DNA of 64,000 nucleotides from Vreelandella stevensii S18214 (GCF_000275725.1 NZ_AJTS01000035.1:1-64000); one strand, 5' to 3'; counted from the stretch's first letter, positions 9,895 through 19,220 are shown. Notes: generated by a model not told the origin, from the sequence alone. Numbers and translations are program-made.

Positions 9895-11367
9895 TCAGGC
9901 GCCTGGGGTAGGAGGAGCACCAATGTCCATCGCGCGCTGGTAAGTGTCAGGCGCGTTGCTTTCAGGCAGGGTGAAGTTGACGCTGTCACCGGTCAGCCAG
10001 GCATTGACTTCCTCGATGGCCGCCACGTCCAGCATGCCCGACTGCTGGCGCAGCGACATCAGATTCACCACGTAGTCGTAGCGCGCTTCGGCGTAGCTGG
10101 CGATAGCGTTATAGAGGTTCTGCTCGGCATTCAGCACATCGACGATATTGCGGGTACCCACCTCGTAGCCTGCGCGCGTCGCTTCCAGAGCGCTGCGGGT
10201 AGACACGATGGCCTGGCGGCGAGCATCCACGGTTTCCACGTTGTTGCTGACCTGGGTGTACAGCGAGCGCACCTGTTGAATCGTGGTGCGGCGCTGGGAC
10301 TCGAAGTCGTACTGGCTACTTTCGAGCTGGAAGGTGCCCTGACGAATACGCGCACTGGTGCTGCCACCGGTGTAAATCGGCAGGTTGGCGGAAACGCCTA
10401 CCTGGCTAGAAGAGTTGTAGCCACTGACCACATCGCTGTCGCTTTCCGAGTATTGATAGTTGGCGAACGCCTGCACGGTGGGTAGACGTCCTGCCCGGGC
10501 GATTTCCACACCGGCCCGAGACAGCTCGATGCCTGCCCGCTGGGCCAGTACCTGCGGGTTGCGCTCCAGTGCCTGGTCGACCCAATAGTCACGGTCGGTG
10601 GGCGCAGGTAGCGCAATCGGCATGGCGTCGCCCAAGGCATCGATGTTGGCGTAACGCTGCCCGGTCAACTGCTCCAGCGCTTCGAACGCCACTTGCAGGC
10701 TGCTCTCGGCGGCAATGCGGTCGGCCCGAGACTGGTCGAAGCTGGCCCGCGCCTCCTCCACTTCGGTAATCGCAATCAGCCCGACTTCGAACTGCTCGCG
10801 GGCCTGCTCCAGCTGGCGGCCAATGGCGCGCTCTTGCGCCTGACGCGCTTCCAGAACCTCATGGGCGCGCAGAATATCGAAGTAAGCGCTGACCACGTCG
10901 ATGAGCAGCTGCTGTTCCGTCGCGGCCAGCAGGTAAACCTGCTGATCGATCTGGCGCTCGGCCTGGTTGAGTTCCTGGCGCGTCACGGCATTGAACAGCG
11001 CTTGGGTCGCTTCCAACGACAGCGATGCGGTGTTGAAGCGATCATCGCTGACCCCCACTGCAGCCTGGTCGGCCCCTACGTCGACGCCTGCCCCCCGCGC
11101 AGAGCCCTGGCTTTCGTACTGCTGGTTATGCACGACGCTCCCGGAAGCATTCACTTGGGGCAGCAAGCCACCGCGCACCACGTCCCGGCCCGCCTCTACG
11201 CCAGAAAATTCGGCGCGTGCCGAGGCAAGGGCGGCGTTGTTGTTCAACGCATCACGGGTAATGGTGACCAGGTCAGCCGCCTGGGCAGGCAGAATGAAGG
11301 AGGAGGTCAGCACGGCCAGTAGCAAGGGGCGTAAAGGGGCATTGACTGCCCAGTGTGCTAGTCGCAT
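9895..11367 (-). CDS. tolC: TolC-family outer-membrane efflux channel
   Basis: A 490-residue TolC-like protein with a signal peptide (cleavage after the PAQA segment, about residue 30). Two related halves are rich in long alpha helices (for example ARQAQERAIGRQLEQAREQF), as expected of the trimeric trans-periplasmic tunnel. The start at 11367 is preferred over 11403 because the signal peptide then begins normally. It is the first gene of the operon and the adaptor and pump follow, an order different from the usual adaptor-pump-channel. Its promoter carries the AcrR-type operator. Being dedicated to this pump is an inference; TolC proteins often serve several systems. Confidence 0.9.
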   Translation of the reverse strand: MRLAHWAVNAPLRPLLLAVLTSSFILPAQAADLVTITRDALNNNAALASARAEFSGVEAGRDVVRGGLLPQVNASGSVVHNQQYESQGSARGAGVDVGADQAAVGVSDDRFNTASLSLEATQALFNAVTRQELNQAERQIDQQVYLLAATEQQLLIDVVSAYFDILRAHEVLEARQAQERAIGRQLEQAREQFEVGLIAITEVEEARASFDQSRADRIAAESSLQVAFEALEQLTGQRYANIDALGDAMPIALPAPTDRDYWVDQALERNPQVLAQRAGIELSRAGVEIARAGRLPTVQAFANYQYSESDSDVVSGYNSSSQVGVSANLPIYTGGSTSARIRQGTFQLESSQYDFESQRRTTIQQVRSLYTQVSNNVETVDARRQAIVSTRSALEATRAGYEVGTRNIVDVLNAEQNLYNAIASYAEARYDYVVNLMSLRQQSGMLDVAAIEEVNAWLTGDSVNFTLPESNAPDTYQRAMDIGAPPTPGA

Positions 11368-11426
11368 GGGATTGCCTCTAGGTGTCAACGTTGGAAGACG
11401 CACAGCGCCAGTCTGAAAGAGTGGGC

Positions 11427-11454
11427 ATTATAGTTACATTCATGTATGTATGCT
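11427..11454 (-). promoter_or_regulatory. Efflux operon promoter with AcrR-type operator
   Basis: On the minus strand a perfect -10 TATAAT (11427-11432) lies directly after CATACA-N4-TGAATGTAA (11433-11454). The operator therefore fills the spacer between the -10 and a weak -35, where a repressor would block polymerase. Sixteen of 22 positions match the site at 2778-2797. Confidence 0.65.
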
Positions 11455-11514
11455 AGCCTTGAACTTGGCGAATTTGTGTGTACAAAGCGCCTACCCAGCC
11501 CAGGCCCTTTTACC

Positions 11515-13482
11515 TTAGTCCAATGCACCGTTGGTGGGGGGCTTTTTACGCTCACGGCACTTGAATTGCCGAGGGTCGATGCCCCATTTTTGCAGCCGGG
11601 AGGCCAGCGTCGTTGGCTTGACGCCCAATAGCTCCGCCGCCCCACCCGCACCAGAGATCTTGCCCTGTGTCGCTGCCAGCGCCTTCAGCGCATTGTCCCG
11701 CTGGTGCTGCTGTAGCGCCTGTTCGGTCATCGGCGTTTCGGCAAGGGGCTCGGCGCCCTTGTCACGCTCCGCCATGACCTGCCCCGGCACACTGGGCTCC
11801 GGCGGCAACAGGTCGTCGAAGCAGAGTCGGCGGTCCTGGGTCACGATCACCTGTCGTTCGATGACGTTTTCGAGCTCGCGGATATTGCCAGGCCATGGAT
11901 AGCGGGTCAGCAGCTCCAATTGGGCGGGAGGAATACGCACGCCCGGCTTGTTGAACTTCAAGCAGGCACGGTGCAGAAAATGTCGCGCCAGCAAAGGCAC
12001 ATCCTCGATGCGCTTACGCAGCGGCACTGAATCGATAGGAAACACGTTGAGCCGGAAATAGAGATCCTCTCGGAAATGCCCGGCGTCGATCATCTCTTTC
12101 AAATCACGGTTGGTGGCCGCAATCACGCGCACGTCCACTTCGCGGGTGCGGTTGTCTCCCACTCGCTCGAACTGCTGATCCTGCAATACGCGCAGCAGCT
12201 TGCTCTGCAGCTCCAGCGGAATTTCTCCCACCTCGTCAAGAAACAGCGTACCGCCGTGAGCCAGCTCGAAACGCCCCGGACGGTCCTGCATCGCCCCGGT
12301 AAAGGCCCCTTTGACATGGCCAAAGAACTCGCTTTCGAACAGATCTCGCGGTATGGCGGCACAGTTGACCCGAATCAGCGGCCGGTCGCTGCGCCCACTC
12401 CCGGCATGAATGGCCCTGGCGATCAGCTCCTTGCCCGTGCCGGACTCACCGCTGATCAAGACGTTGGCCCCGGTCGGCGCCACCATGGCAATCTGCTGGA
12501 TCAATTTGGCCACCGCCGGGCTGTTGCCCACGATATTGCGGTGATTGACCTCTGCCTTGATCTCCTCCTGGAGGTATTCGTTCTCCAGCTCCAGCCGCCG
12601 CTTCAGCGACTCGACCTCCTCCAGGGCATCGCGCAACTGCTGCTCTGCCCGCTTGCGTTCGCGGATATCGCGAAACAGCACCACGGCCCCCACCAGCCGC
12701 CCCATCTCGAAAATGGGGGTGCTCGTATACTCGACGGGAATCGCCTCACCGTTCTTGTGCCAGAACACTTCATCGTCGACGTGGTGCACCTGGCCATCGC
12801 TGAACGAGGCATGGATGGGGCACTGCTGCACCGGGAAATGCGAGCCATCGGCATGGGTATGGTGAAACATCAAATGCGCATCGTGGCCCACCATATCCTC
12901 GGTGCTCCAGCCCAGAATGCGCTCGGCCGCTGGATTGACGAAAGTGGTTCTGCCCTGCGCATCCAGCCCGTAGATGCCCTCTCCGGCGGCGCTGAGAATC
13001 AGCTGGTTCTGCCTTTCGATTCGCTCGAACACCTGCTCGACGCGCTGCCACCCTACATCCCCCTGGCGATGCTGACGCCCCAGCTCGGCTCGGGCGCGCC
13101 GCTGTTCGGCCTTCTGCCGGTCGATCAGGGTCAACAACAGCCGCGGGGTGTCCGGCAAACGCTCACCGAAAACTTCTACCCGGCGTGGCTGACGCACGCT
13201 GTCCAGCACCACCAGGTCATCCGACCACGCCTGCCCGGTAGTCAATACCTCATCGGTAAAGCTGACCCACAGCGGCAAGGAGGCACTCAACCGATGGCTG
13301 AACGGCGACGCTCGCCAATCGCCCTCTTCCAGCATCAACAGTTGGCAGGCAGACGCATTGGCAGCCACCAGCTCATCGGCCAGCGGGTCGATCACCAGCA
13401 TGGCCAGCGGGGCATGGCTGGCCATGAGCTTGAGCGACGGCTCGCTCATCAAAGGCTCGGTCGTCATGGGCATGGGGGGCAT
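11515..13482 (-). CDS. cynF: Sigma-54-dependent PAS regulator of the cyanate genes (CynF-like)
   Basis: Enhancer-binding protein of about 655 residues. A weak N-terminal PAS-like region is followed by a clear PAS domain (about residues 155-280), a short coiled coil, a sigma-54 AAA+ domain with Walker [15 protein letters not shown] and Walker B LFLDEVGE, and a C-terminal Fis-type helix-turn-helix ([18 protein letters not shown]). The start at 13482 is set by AGGAG six bases before it; an ATG at 13488 abuts that site. Divergent cynABDS, a sigma-54 promoter and three inverted repeats lie upstream. In Pseudomonas pseudoalcaligenes CECT5344 the regulator of the same arrangement is CynF. The signal sensed by the PAS domain is not known. 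Confidence 0.85.
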   Translation of the reverse strand: MPPMPMTTEPLMSEPSLKLMASHAPLAMLVIDPLADELVAANASACQLLMLEEGDWRASPFSHRLSASLPLWVSFTDEVLTTGQAWSDDLVVLDSVRQPRRVEVFGERLPDTPRLLLTLIDRQKAEQRRARAELGRQHRQGDVGWQRVEQVFERIERQNQLILSAAGEGIYGLDAQGRTTFVNPAAERILGWSTEDMVGHDAHLMFHHTHADGSHFPVQQCPIHASFSDGQVHHVDDEVFWHKNGEAIPVEYTSTPIFEMGRLVGAVVLFRDIRERKRAEQQLRDALEEVESLKRRLELENEYLQEEIKAEVNHRNIVGNSPAVAKLIQQIAMVAPTGANVLISGESGTGKELIARAIHAGSGRSDRPLIRVNCAAIPRDLFESEFFGHVKGAFTGAMQDRPGRFELAHGGTLFLDEVGEIPLELQSKLLRVLQDQQFERVGDNRTREVDVRVIAATNRDLKEMIDAGHFREDLYFRLNVFPIDSVPLRKRIEDVPLLARHFLHRACLKFNKPGVRIPPAQLELLTRYPWPGNIRELENVIERQVIVTQDRRLCFDDLLPPEPSVPGQVMAERDKGAEPLAETPMTEQALQQHQRDNALKALAATQGKISGAGGAAELLGVKPTTLASRLQKWGIDPRQFKCRERKKPPTNGALD

Positions 13483-13541
13483 CTGCATCTCCTGGCGATG
13501 GCGGCGACATACCCACTACCCATACAAACAGCGGGCCAATA

Positions 13542-13592
13542 ACGAGATTTCGTCATTTAAACAACGAAATATCGTTATTAACGAAAAATCGT
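13542..13592. promoter_or_regulatory. Three inverted repeats, candidate activator sites for CynF
   Basis: Three copies of ACGA-N4-TCGT start at 13542, 13564 and 13581. They lie 83-133 bp upstream of the sigma-54 promoter, the usual place for enhancer-binding proteins. Their common form suggests one dimer per repeat. Confidence 0.6.
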
Positions 13593-13674
13593 CGTTTTCA
13601 AGCATGGCCTCCAAGATTCCACCAAACACCACAACTCATTGAATTTATGAATTTTTAAACAAAACGGACGGTTG

Positions 13675-13690
13675 TGGCACACAAGTCGCA
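13675..13690 (+). promoter_or_regulatory. Sigma-54 promoter of cynABDS
   Basis: TGGCAC-N5-TCGCA with GG and GC at the exact -24/-12 spacing (first G to G is 12 bases). It matches the TGGCAC-N5-TTGCA consensus with one change and lies 83 bp before the cynA start, next to a gene for a sigma-54 activator. Confidence 0.75.
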
Positions 13691-13773
13691 CTATCGAAAC
13701 AGTGCCGCAACGCTCTGTTTCGCACCAAGACGGCGCAGCTAGAAGCCCATTTGCTCCTGAGAGGTGAACGCCC

Positions 13774-15192
13774 ATGAAAGAGAACAATGACCACAGCAGT
13801 CTCGGCAACCCTTTCGATCACCGTCAATCGCTGATCCATGGCCGCCAGTGTGATTGCCACCAGTGCCACCCTGCCCGCCCCAGCGTATCTTCCCATCAGG
13901 CCACCCTGGCCAGTGGTGAAGCGCCGCCCAGCAATGCCGAACAGATCATGGACCGGGTGGTGGAGAGCGCGCTGGTTCGCGGCATCTTTGGCCATAGCGA
14001 CATGCACCGTCGGCAATTCATGAAGCTGGTAGGCGGCGGCACCGCGGCAGCGGCCCTGGCCACTTTGCTGCCCATGGAGTCGATCAAGGCGGCGGTCAAG
14101 GAGAGCCTGGGCCCGCTGGAGAAAACCGAGCTGGACATCGGCTTCATTCCGATCACCTGCGCCACGCCCATCATCATGGCCCACCCCATGGGGTTTTATG
14201 AGCGTTACGGCCTGAACGTCAATGTGATCAAGACCGCTGGCTGGGCGCTGATTCGCGATAACTCGCTGAACGACCGGTACGATGCCGCCCACATGCTCTC
14301 CCCCATGCCGCTGGCCATGAGCCTGGGAGCAGGCTCGACCCAGCGGGCCTTCGTGACGCCTGCCATCGAGAACGTCAATGGGCAAGCCATCGTGCTGCAC
14401 AACGACCACCAGGACAAGCGTGACCCGCAGCAGTGGAAAGGCTTCACCTTCGGCGTGCCCTTCGAATACTCCATGCACAACTTCCTGCTGCGCTACTACG
14501 TGGCCGAGCATGGCCTGGACCCGGATCAGGACATTCAGATTCGCGTCATTCCGCCCCCCGAAATGGTCGCCAACCTGCGCGCGGGCAACATCGATGGGTT
14601 TCTCTCCCCCGACCCGTTCAATCAGCGCGCCGTGTTCGAGCGCATCGGCTTCATTCATCTGCTCACCAAGGAGATCTGGGACGGCCACCCGTGCTGCGCC
14701 TTTGCCACCAGCGCTCGCTTTGCCCAGCAAAACCCCAACACCTACGGCGCGCTGCTGCGGGCGATCATCGATGCCACCCAATACTCGTCCGACCCGGCCA
14801 ACCGTTCGGAAATCGCCGAGGCCATTGCCCCGACCAACTACCTGAACCAGCCGGTCACGGTGATCGAGCAGGTGCTGACAGGGCGTTTTGCCGATGGCCT
14901 GGGAAATGTTCAGAACGTGCCGGACCGGATCGACTTCGACCCCTTCCCTTGGCAATCCATGGCCGTCTGGATCCTGACCCAGATGAAACGCTGGGGCTAC
15001 ATCGAGGGCAGCGTCGATTATCAGCAGATTGCCCGGGATGTCTTTTTGGCCAGCGAAGCACGCACGGTGATGAACGAGCTGGGCTACGACGCCCCCGAAG
15101 AGACCTCGCGCAACTACCAGATCATGGGCAAGACCTTCGACTACACCGACCCCGAAGGGTATCTGGCCAGCTTTGATATCCGCAGGAGCTAA
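13774..15192 (+). CDS. cynA: Cyanate/nitrate-type ABC transporter substrate-binding protein (CynA, NrtA/CmpA family)
   Basis: A 472-residue periplasmic binding protein of the NrtA/CmpA/SsuA class. The Tat signal (RRQFMK at residues 79-84, then GGGTAAAALATLL) is preceded by a 75-residue N-terminal extension with a Cys cluster (C26, C28, C31) and several His. Binding-fold segments such as DIGFIPITCATPIIMAHPMG follow. The start at 13774 is supported by GAGAGGTGA. It is the first gene of a four-gene operon ending in cyanase, so cyanate is the most likely ligand; nitrate and bicarbonate are family alternatives. Confidence 0.88.
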   Translation: MKENNDHSSLGNPFDHRQSLIHGRQCDCHQCHPARPSVSSHQATLASGEAPPSNAEQIMDRVVESALVRGIFGHSDMHRRQFMKLVGGGTAAAALATLLPMESIKAAVKESLGPLEKTELDIGFIPITCATPIIMAHPMGFYERYGLNVNVIKTAGWALIRDNSLNDRYDAAHMLSPMPLAMSLGAGSTQRAFVTPAIENVNGQAIVLHNDHQDKRDPQQWKGFTFGVPFEYSMHNFLLRYYVAEHGLDPDQDIQIRVIPPPEMVANLRAGNIDGFLSPDPFNQRAVFERIGFIHLLTKEIWDGHPCCAFATSARFAQQNPNTYGALLRAIIDATQYSSDPANRSEIAEAIAPTNYLNQPVTVIEQVLTGRFADGLGNVQNVPDRIDFDPFPWQSMAVWILTQMKRWGYIEGSVDYQQIARDVFLASEARTVMNELGYDAPEETSRNYQIMGKTFDYTDPEGYLASFDIRRS

Positions 15193-15194
15193 TC

Positions 15195-16052
15195 ATGGAC
15201 CGCACCACCACCGACTGGAACATCAGCCTGAACGTGCGCGCTGGCTTGTTAGCCTTCGTCCTGCTCGCCGTACTGCTGGGGCTTTGGGAAGGACTCGACC
15301 GCTCGCCGCTGATGGGCGGCACGGAAGAGCTGAGCGAATACGAGCTGCTGCTGGGCGGGGCCGATGAAACGGCCCGCGTTCCCCCGCCTTCAGCGATTTT
15401 CGAGCGGGCCTGGGAGCAGCTTTCCAACCCTTTCTATGATGCAGGCCCCAACGACAAGGGGATCGGCATCCAACTGGGTTACTCCCTTTACCGCGTGCTC
15501 AGCGGCTATCTCATGGCCGCCGTGGTGGCGATCCCCATCGGCTTTCTGATTGGCATGTCACCGCTGGCGTATAAAGCGCTCAACCCGTTCATTCAGGTCT
15601 TGCGGCCGATTTCTCCCTTGGCCTGGATGCCTCTGGCGCTATTCATCATCCGGGATGCCGAAGCCTCGGCCATCTTCGTGATCTTTATCTGTTCCATTTG
15701 GCCGATGCTGCTCAATACCGCCTTTGGCGTGGCCGGCGTGCGCAGCGACTGGGTGAACGTGGCACGCACCCATGAACTGTCGCCGCTGCAAACGGCCTTC
15801 AAGGTCATTCTGCCCGCCGCGGCCCCGACCATTCTCACCGGCATGCGCATCTCCATCGGTATTGCCTGGCTGGTCATCGTCGCCGCAGAAATGCTCGTGG
15901 GTGGTACCGGCATCGGCTACTACGTCTGGAACGAGTGGAACAACCTGGACCTGACCAGCGTGATCTTTTCCATCCTGATGATTGGCGTCGTCGGCATGCT
16001 GCTGGATATGTCGCTGGGCTATGTCGCCCGTTTCGTCACCTACGCCGAATAA
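15195..16052 (+). CDS. cynB: ABC transporter permease of the cyanate system (CynB)
   Basis: A 285-residue inner-membrane permease with about six transmembrane segments. It has the EAA-type coupling loop (about residues 195-215, DWVNVARTHELSPLQTAFKV) and resembles NrtB/SsuC. It starts two bases after the cynA stop behind AGGAG and is followed 10 bp later by the ATPase gene. Confidence 0.88.
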   Translation: MDRTTTDWNISLNVRAGLLAFVLLAVLLGLWEGLDRSPLMGGTEELSEYELLLGGADETARVPPPSAIFERAWEQLSNPFYDAGPNDKGIGIQLGYSLYRVLSGYLMAAVVAIPIGFLIGMSPLAYKALNPFIQVLRPISPLAWMPLALFIIRDAEASAIFVIFICSIWPMLLNTAFGVAGVRSDWVNVARTHELSPLQTAFKVILPAAAPTILTGMRISIGIAWLVIVAAEMLVGGTGIGYYVWNEWNNLDLTSVIFSILMIGVVGMLLDMSLGYVARFVTYAE

Positions 16053-16062
16053 GGAGCCTGTC

Positions 16063-17019
16063 ATGAGTCATGCCTTTGTAGAGGTGCAGAAGGCCGCCAA
16101 ACGCTTCCCCGGCGCTGGCAAGGACGCTGCACCGCTCACGGTCTTCGAAGACATCAGCTTTCAGCTCAAGAAGGGCGAGTTCGTCTGCATCATTGGCCAC
16201 TCCGGCTGTGGCAAATCCACCATCATGAACGCGCTGGCCGGGCTGGATCAGTTCTCCGAAGGCTCCATGGTCATGGATGGCAAGGAGATCCATGGGCCGA
16301 GCCTCGAACGTGGCGTGGTGTTTCAAAACTACAGCCTGCTGCCCTGGCTCACTGCGCTGGACAACGTGCGCTTTGGCGTACGTGCCCGCTGGCCCGCCTG
16401 GAGCGAGCACGAGATCACCGAACACAGCATGCAATATCTGACCCTGGTGGGCTTGAAAGAAGTGGTCGACCGCAAGCCCGCCCAGCTCTCTGGCGGCATG
16501 CGCCAGCGGGTCAGCATCGCGCGTGCGTTTGCCACCAAGCCTAAGTTGCTGCTGCTGGATGAGCCCTTTGGGGCCCTGGATGCCCTCACTCGCGGCGTCA
16601 TCCAGGACGAACTGGTCAAGATCTGGAGCCAGGACCAGCAGACCGTGTTCATGATCACCCACGACGTGGACGAAGCCATTCTGCTGGCCGACCGTATCTT
16701 CCTGATGACCAACGGCCCCCAGGCGCGGATTGCCGAAGCGGTCGAAATCGACCTGCCACGGCCGCGCCAGCGGGCGGAGATCGTCAAGCATCCCCACTTT
16801 TATACGATTCGCAACTACCTCGTCGATTTCCTGGTGAACCGCTCCAGTGAGCTACGTACCCAGGAGTCCGACGGTAAGGGCCTGCGCTACCCCACACCGG
16901 TCAACCCCGTGACCCTGGCAGAAGGCAGCGCCACGCCCGTCTCTACTCCGGCACCGACGACGGTGCCGCCCCAGGAAAAGCTGGTCACATTTACTCCCAA
17001 GGAGATCCGTCATGGATAA
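16063..17019 (+). CDS. cynD: ABC transporter ATP-binding protein of the cyanate system (CynD)
   Basis: A 318-residue ATPase energising cyanate uptake. Walker A is GHSGCGKST, the signature LSGGMRQRV and Walker B LLLLDEPFGALD, with the switch His in TITHD-like MITHDVDEA. About 60 residues after the ATPase fold form a Pro/Thr-rich tail of unknown role. The start at 16063 follows AAGGAG; an open frame extends further upstream but overlaps cynB. Its last 8 bases overlap cynS. Confidence 0.9.
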   Translation: MSHAFVEVQKAAKRFPGAGKDAAPLTVFEDISFQLKKGEFVCIIGHSGCGKSTIMNALAGLDQFSEGSMVMDGKEIHGPSLERGVVFQNYSLLPWLTALDNVRFGVRARWPAWSEHEITEHSMQYLTLVGLKEVVDRKPAQLSGGMRQRVSIARAFATKPKLLLLDEPFGALDALTRGVIQDELVKIWSQDQQTVFMITHDVDEAILLADRIFLMTNGPQARIAEAVEIDLPRPRQRAEIVKHPHFYTIRNYLVDFLVNRSSELRTQESDGKGLRYPTPVNPVTLAEGSATPVSTPAPTTVPPQEKLVTFTPKEIRHG

Positions 17020-17452
17020 GCTTGAAATGCGTCACACCCTTCTGGCCGCCAAGGCACGCAAGCAAATGAGCTGGGACGAGATTGCCAGCGCGGTCGGCAT
17101 GTCACCGGTCTGGGTGGCGTCAGCCTGCTACGGCATGAACAGTGCCAGTGCCGATGTCGCCCATAAACTGTGCGACGTGCTGGAAGTCGATGGCGACGTG
17201 GCCACCGCGCTGACCGCCTTCCCCACCAAGGCGTGGGATGAGGCCATTCCCCAGGACCCCTTCATCTACCGCCTGTACGAAGTGGTCGGCGTTTACGGTG
17301 AAACCCTCAAGGATGTCGTGCAGGAGAAGTTTGGCGACGGCATCATGAGCGCCATCGACTTCACCATGGATATGGAAAAGATCGAAGACCCCAAAGGCGA
17401 CCGCGTGCTGCTCACCCTGAACGGCAAGTTCCTGCCTTATAAATCCTGGTAA
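17012..17452 (+). CDS. cynS: Cyanate hydratase (cyanase)
   Basis: A 146-residue cyanase that converts cyanate and bicarbonate to ammonia and two carbon dioxide. The catalytic triad is intact: Arg87 and Glu90 in IYRLYEVVG and Ser113 in GIMSAIDF, with the same 3- and 23-residue spacings as in Escherichia coli. The N-terminal half is a helix-turn-helix-like fold, as usual. It overlaps cynD by 8 bp, so the four cyn genes are one transcript. No carbonic anhydrase gene (cynT) accompanies it, so bicarbonate must come from elsewhere. Confidence 0.97.
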   Translation: MDKLEMRHTLLAAKARKQMSWDEIASAVGMSPVWVASACYGMNSASADVAHKLCDVLEVDGDVATALTAFPTKAWDEAIPQDPFIYRLYEVVGVYGETLKDVVQEKFGDGIMSAIDFTMDMEKIEDPKGDRVLLTLNGKFLPYKSW

Positions 17453-17462
17453 GCCAGCGACA

Positions 17463-17494
17463 GGGCACCGCCCCCTGACAGGGTGGCGGTGCCC
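17463..17494 (+). terminator. Hairpin after the cyn operon
   Basis: A 10-bp perfect stem (GGGCACCGCC with GGCGGTGCCC) encloses a second small stem (CCCT GAC AGGG), 10 bp after the cynS stop. No T tract follows, so termination may be weak or Rho-assisted. Confidence 0.55.
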
Positions 17495-17563
17495 AACCTA
17501 CCGCCAAATCGCGTATCATGTGGCCCTCTGCTGACTTTCGCCGCTCAAAAAGGGTCATGATCC

Positions 17564-17875
17564 ATGTATAAACTCGCTTTTTTTGTTCCTGTTGACCATG
17601 TGGAGAGCGTCAAGCGCGCCGTGTTCGACGCGGGTGCGGGGCGTATCGGTGATTATGAGCACGTCTGTTTCCAGACCCGCGGCACCGGCCAGTTTCGGCC
17701 GATGGAGGGTGCCGAACCGCATATCGGTCAGGTAGGCACCCTGGAGCGGGTGGAAGAGTTCAAGGTGGAGCTGGTCTGTGACGACGCGCACATCCAGGCG
17801 GCCATTGCCGCCCTCAAGCTGGCCCACCCCTACGAGGAAGTGGCCTACGACGTGTGGCAGTTGGCCAACCTGTAG
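17564..17875 (+). CDS. NIF3/YqfO-like small protein
   Basis: A 103-residue protein like the CutA-resembling insert domain of NIF3/YqfO proteins. It begins YKLAFFVPVDHVESVKRAVF, has the GAGRIGDYEHVCF and HPYEEVAYDVW segments of that domain, and is the stand-alone form common in gammaproteobacteria. The biochemical role is unknown. The start at 17564 is the only ATG in frame before the conserved N-terminus. It converges on the Nudix gene, 20 bp apart. Confidence 0.8.
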   Translation: MYKLAFFVPVDHVESVKRAVFDAGAGRIGDYEHVCFQTRGTGQFRPMEGAEPHIGQVGTLERVEEFKVELVCDDAHIQAAIAALKLAHPYEEVAYDVWQLANL

Positions 17876-17895
17876 GCGTCCTCTCCGCTGCCTCA

Positions 17896-18453
17896 TCAGG
17901 CACTGCCGAAGTAGCGCTCGCGGTCTTCGGGTGTGATCTTGCTGATGTGCAGCGGAAATTCCGCCTGCTGGCGATCTTCGAAGTAGTGCCGCAGGGTCCG
18001 CTCGATGGTGGGGAAGGCCAGCGCGTCCCAGGGGATTTCGTGCTCTTCGAAAAGCGCCACCTCCAGGCTTTCTGGTCCGGCACTGAAGCCACCCACCAGG
18101 TCGGCACGAAAAATCATGTAGACTTGATTGATGTGCGGCAGGTCGATCAAGGTGTACAGGTCTCCCAGCGCGACGTCGGCGAAGGCCTCTTCCCAGGTCT
18201 CCCGGGATGCGGCCTGCTGCGTGGTTTCGGCGTTTTCCATATAGCCTGCCGGCAGCGTCCAGTACCCTTTGCGCGGCGCAATGGCGCGTTTGCACAGCAA
18301 GACCTTCGAGCCGCTCACCGGCAGCGTACCCGCCACAATGCGCGGATTCTGGTAGTGAATGGTACCGCAGGCATCGCACAGGTAGCGGGGGCGGTCATCT
18401 CCTTCAGGCACCGCAAAGCGGACTTTTTCACCACACTGACTACAAAAGTTCAT
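17896..18453 (-). CDS. Nudix hydrolase with N-terminal zinc ribbon
   Basis: A 185-residue Nudix hydrolase. An N-terminal four-Cys zinc ribbon (CSQCGEK and LCDACGT, residues 4-27) is followed by a complete Nudix box (GYMENAETTQQAASRETWEE). The layout resembles the C-terminal half of NudC but lacks its N-terminal domain. Substrates of this group are ADP-ribose-like or NADH-like dinucleotides; the actual one is not known. The start at 18453 puts the ribbon at the N-terminus; an upstream ATG at 18489 is less likely. Confidence 0.87.
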   Translation of the reverse strand: MNFCSQCGEKVRFAVPEGDDRPRYLCDACGTIHYQNPRIVAGTLPVSGSKVLLCKRAIAPRKGYWTLPAGYMENAETTQQAASRETWEEAFADVALGDLYTLIDLPHINQVYMIFRADLVGGFSAGPESLEVALFEEHEIPWDALAFPTIERTLRHYFEDRQQAEFPLHISKITPEDRERYFGSA

Positions 18454-18548
18454 CGCGTTTTCTCTATGGCTGGAAGGGCGAGCTATCAACGCGCTTGACG
18501 CTGATCGTCATGGCTGGGTAAAAGAGAACAAAGTCACGGGAATCCCCT

Positions 18549-19220
18549 ATGTTAGAGAAACTGCGCAAACAGCTGCAACTGCATACGCCTCAACGGCTGG
18601 ACCACGTTACTCTGCCAGAGGCCGCCGTCTTGATGCCCATCGTCGAGCGGCCGTCGCCGACGCTGCTGTTTACCCGCCGCGCGGGCCACTTGACTACCCA
18701 CAGCGGCCAGGTCGCTTTCCCCGGCGGCAAGCGCGAAGCCACCGATGCAGACCTCTACGCCACCGCACTGCGGGAGGCACAGGAAGAGATTGCGCTAGCA
18801 CCGCAGGCAGTGCAACCGCTGGGGCGCCTGTCCGATGTGATTTCGCTGCACGGGATACGGGTCACCCCCTGGGTAGGCCTGATCCCCCCCGACCTGCCAT
18901 TGGTGGCAGACCCGGCGGAGCTGGATGCCATTTTCGAAGTGCCGCTCAGCCATTTTCTGGAGGACCAGCGCACCCATACCGATGTCATCACCGTGGATGG
19001 CGTCGCTCACTACGTGCCCAGCTACCGAGTAGACAGCCACGTGATCTGGGGGCTCTCGGCCATGATGCTGGTGGAGCTGCTGGCCGAAGGGTTTGGCATG
19101 GACATCGACCTTTACCGCCGCCCGGTCGGCGCCTTGCGCCACTACCCCGAACGGCGCTCTCCTCAGCGCCCAGCCACCGTCAATCGCAACGACAAGCCAG
19201 TCACGAGACACACCACATGA
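18549..19220 (+). CDS. nudL: CoA pyrophosphatase (NudL-like Nudix hydrolase)
   Basis: A 223-residue Nudix hydrolase with the CoA-specific motif before the Nudix box (LLFTRRAGHLTTHSGQVAFP) and an intact box (GGKREATDADLYATALREAQEE). It is predicted to cleave CoA to phosphopantetheine and 3',5'-ADP. The stop overlaps the start of the 2-oxoglutarate oxygenase by four bases, so it opens a tightly packed four-gene operon reaching 22045. Confidence 0.9.
   Translation: MLEKLRKQLQLHTPQRLDHVTLPEAAVLMPIVERPSPTLLFTRRAGHLTTHSGQVAFPGGKREATDADLYATALREAQEEIALAPQAVQPLGRLSDVISLHGIRVTPWVGLIPPDLPLVADPAELDAIFEVPLSHFLEDQRTHTDVITVDGVAHYVPSYRVDSHVIWGLSAMMLVELLAEGFGMDIDLYRRPVGALRHYPERRSPQRPATVNRNDKPVTRHTT

Noticed and set aside
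9250-10485. 411-codon frame antisense to the adaptor and channel genes
   Set aside because: It runs across the boundary of two well-supported genes.
12076-13542. 488-codon open frame antisense to cynF
   Set aside because: It is a codon-bias shadow in GC-rich DNA; the real gene on the other strand has PAS, AAA+ and Fis domains.
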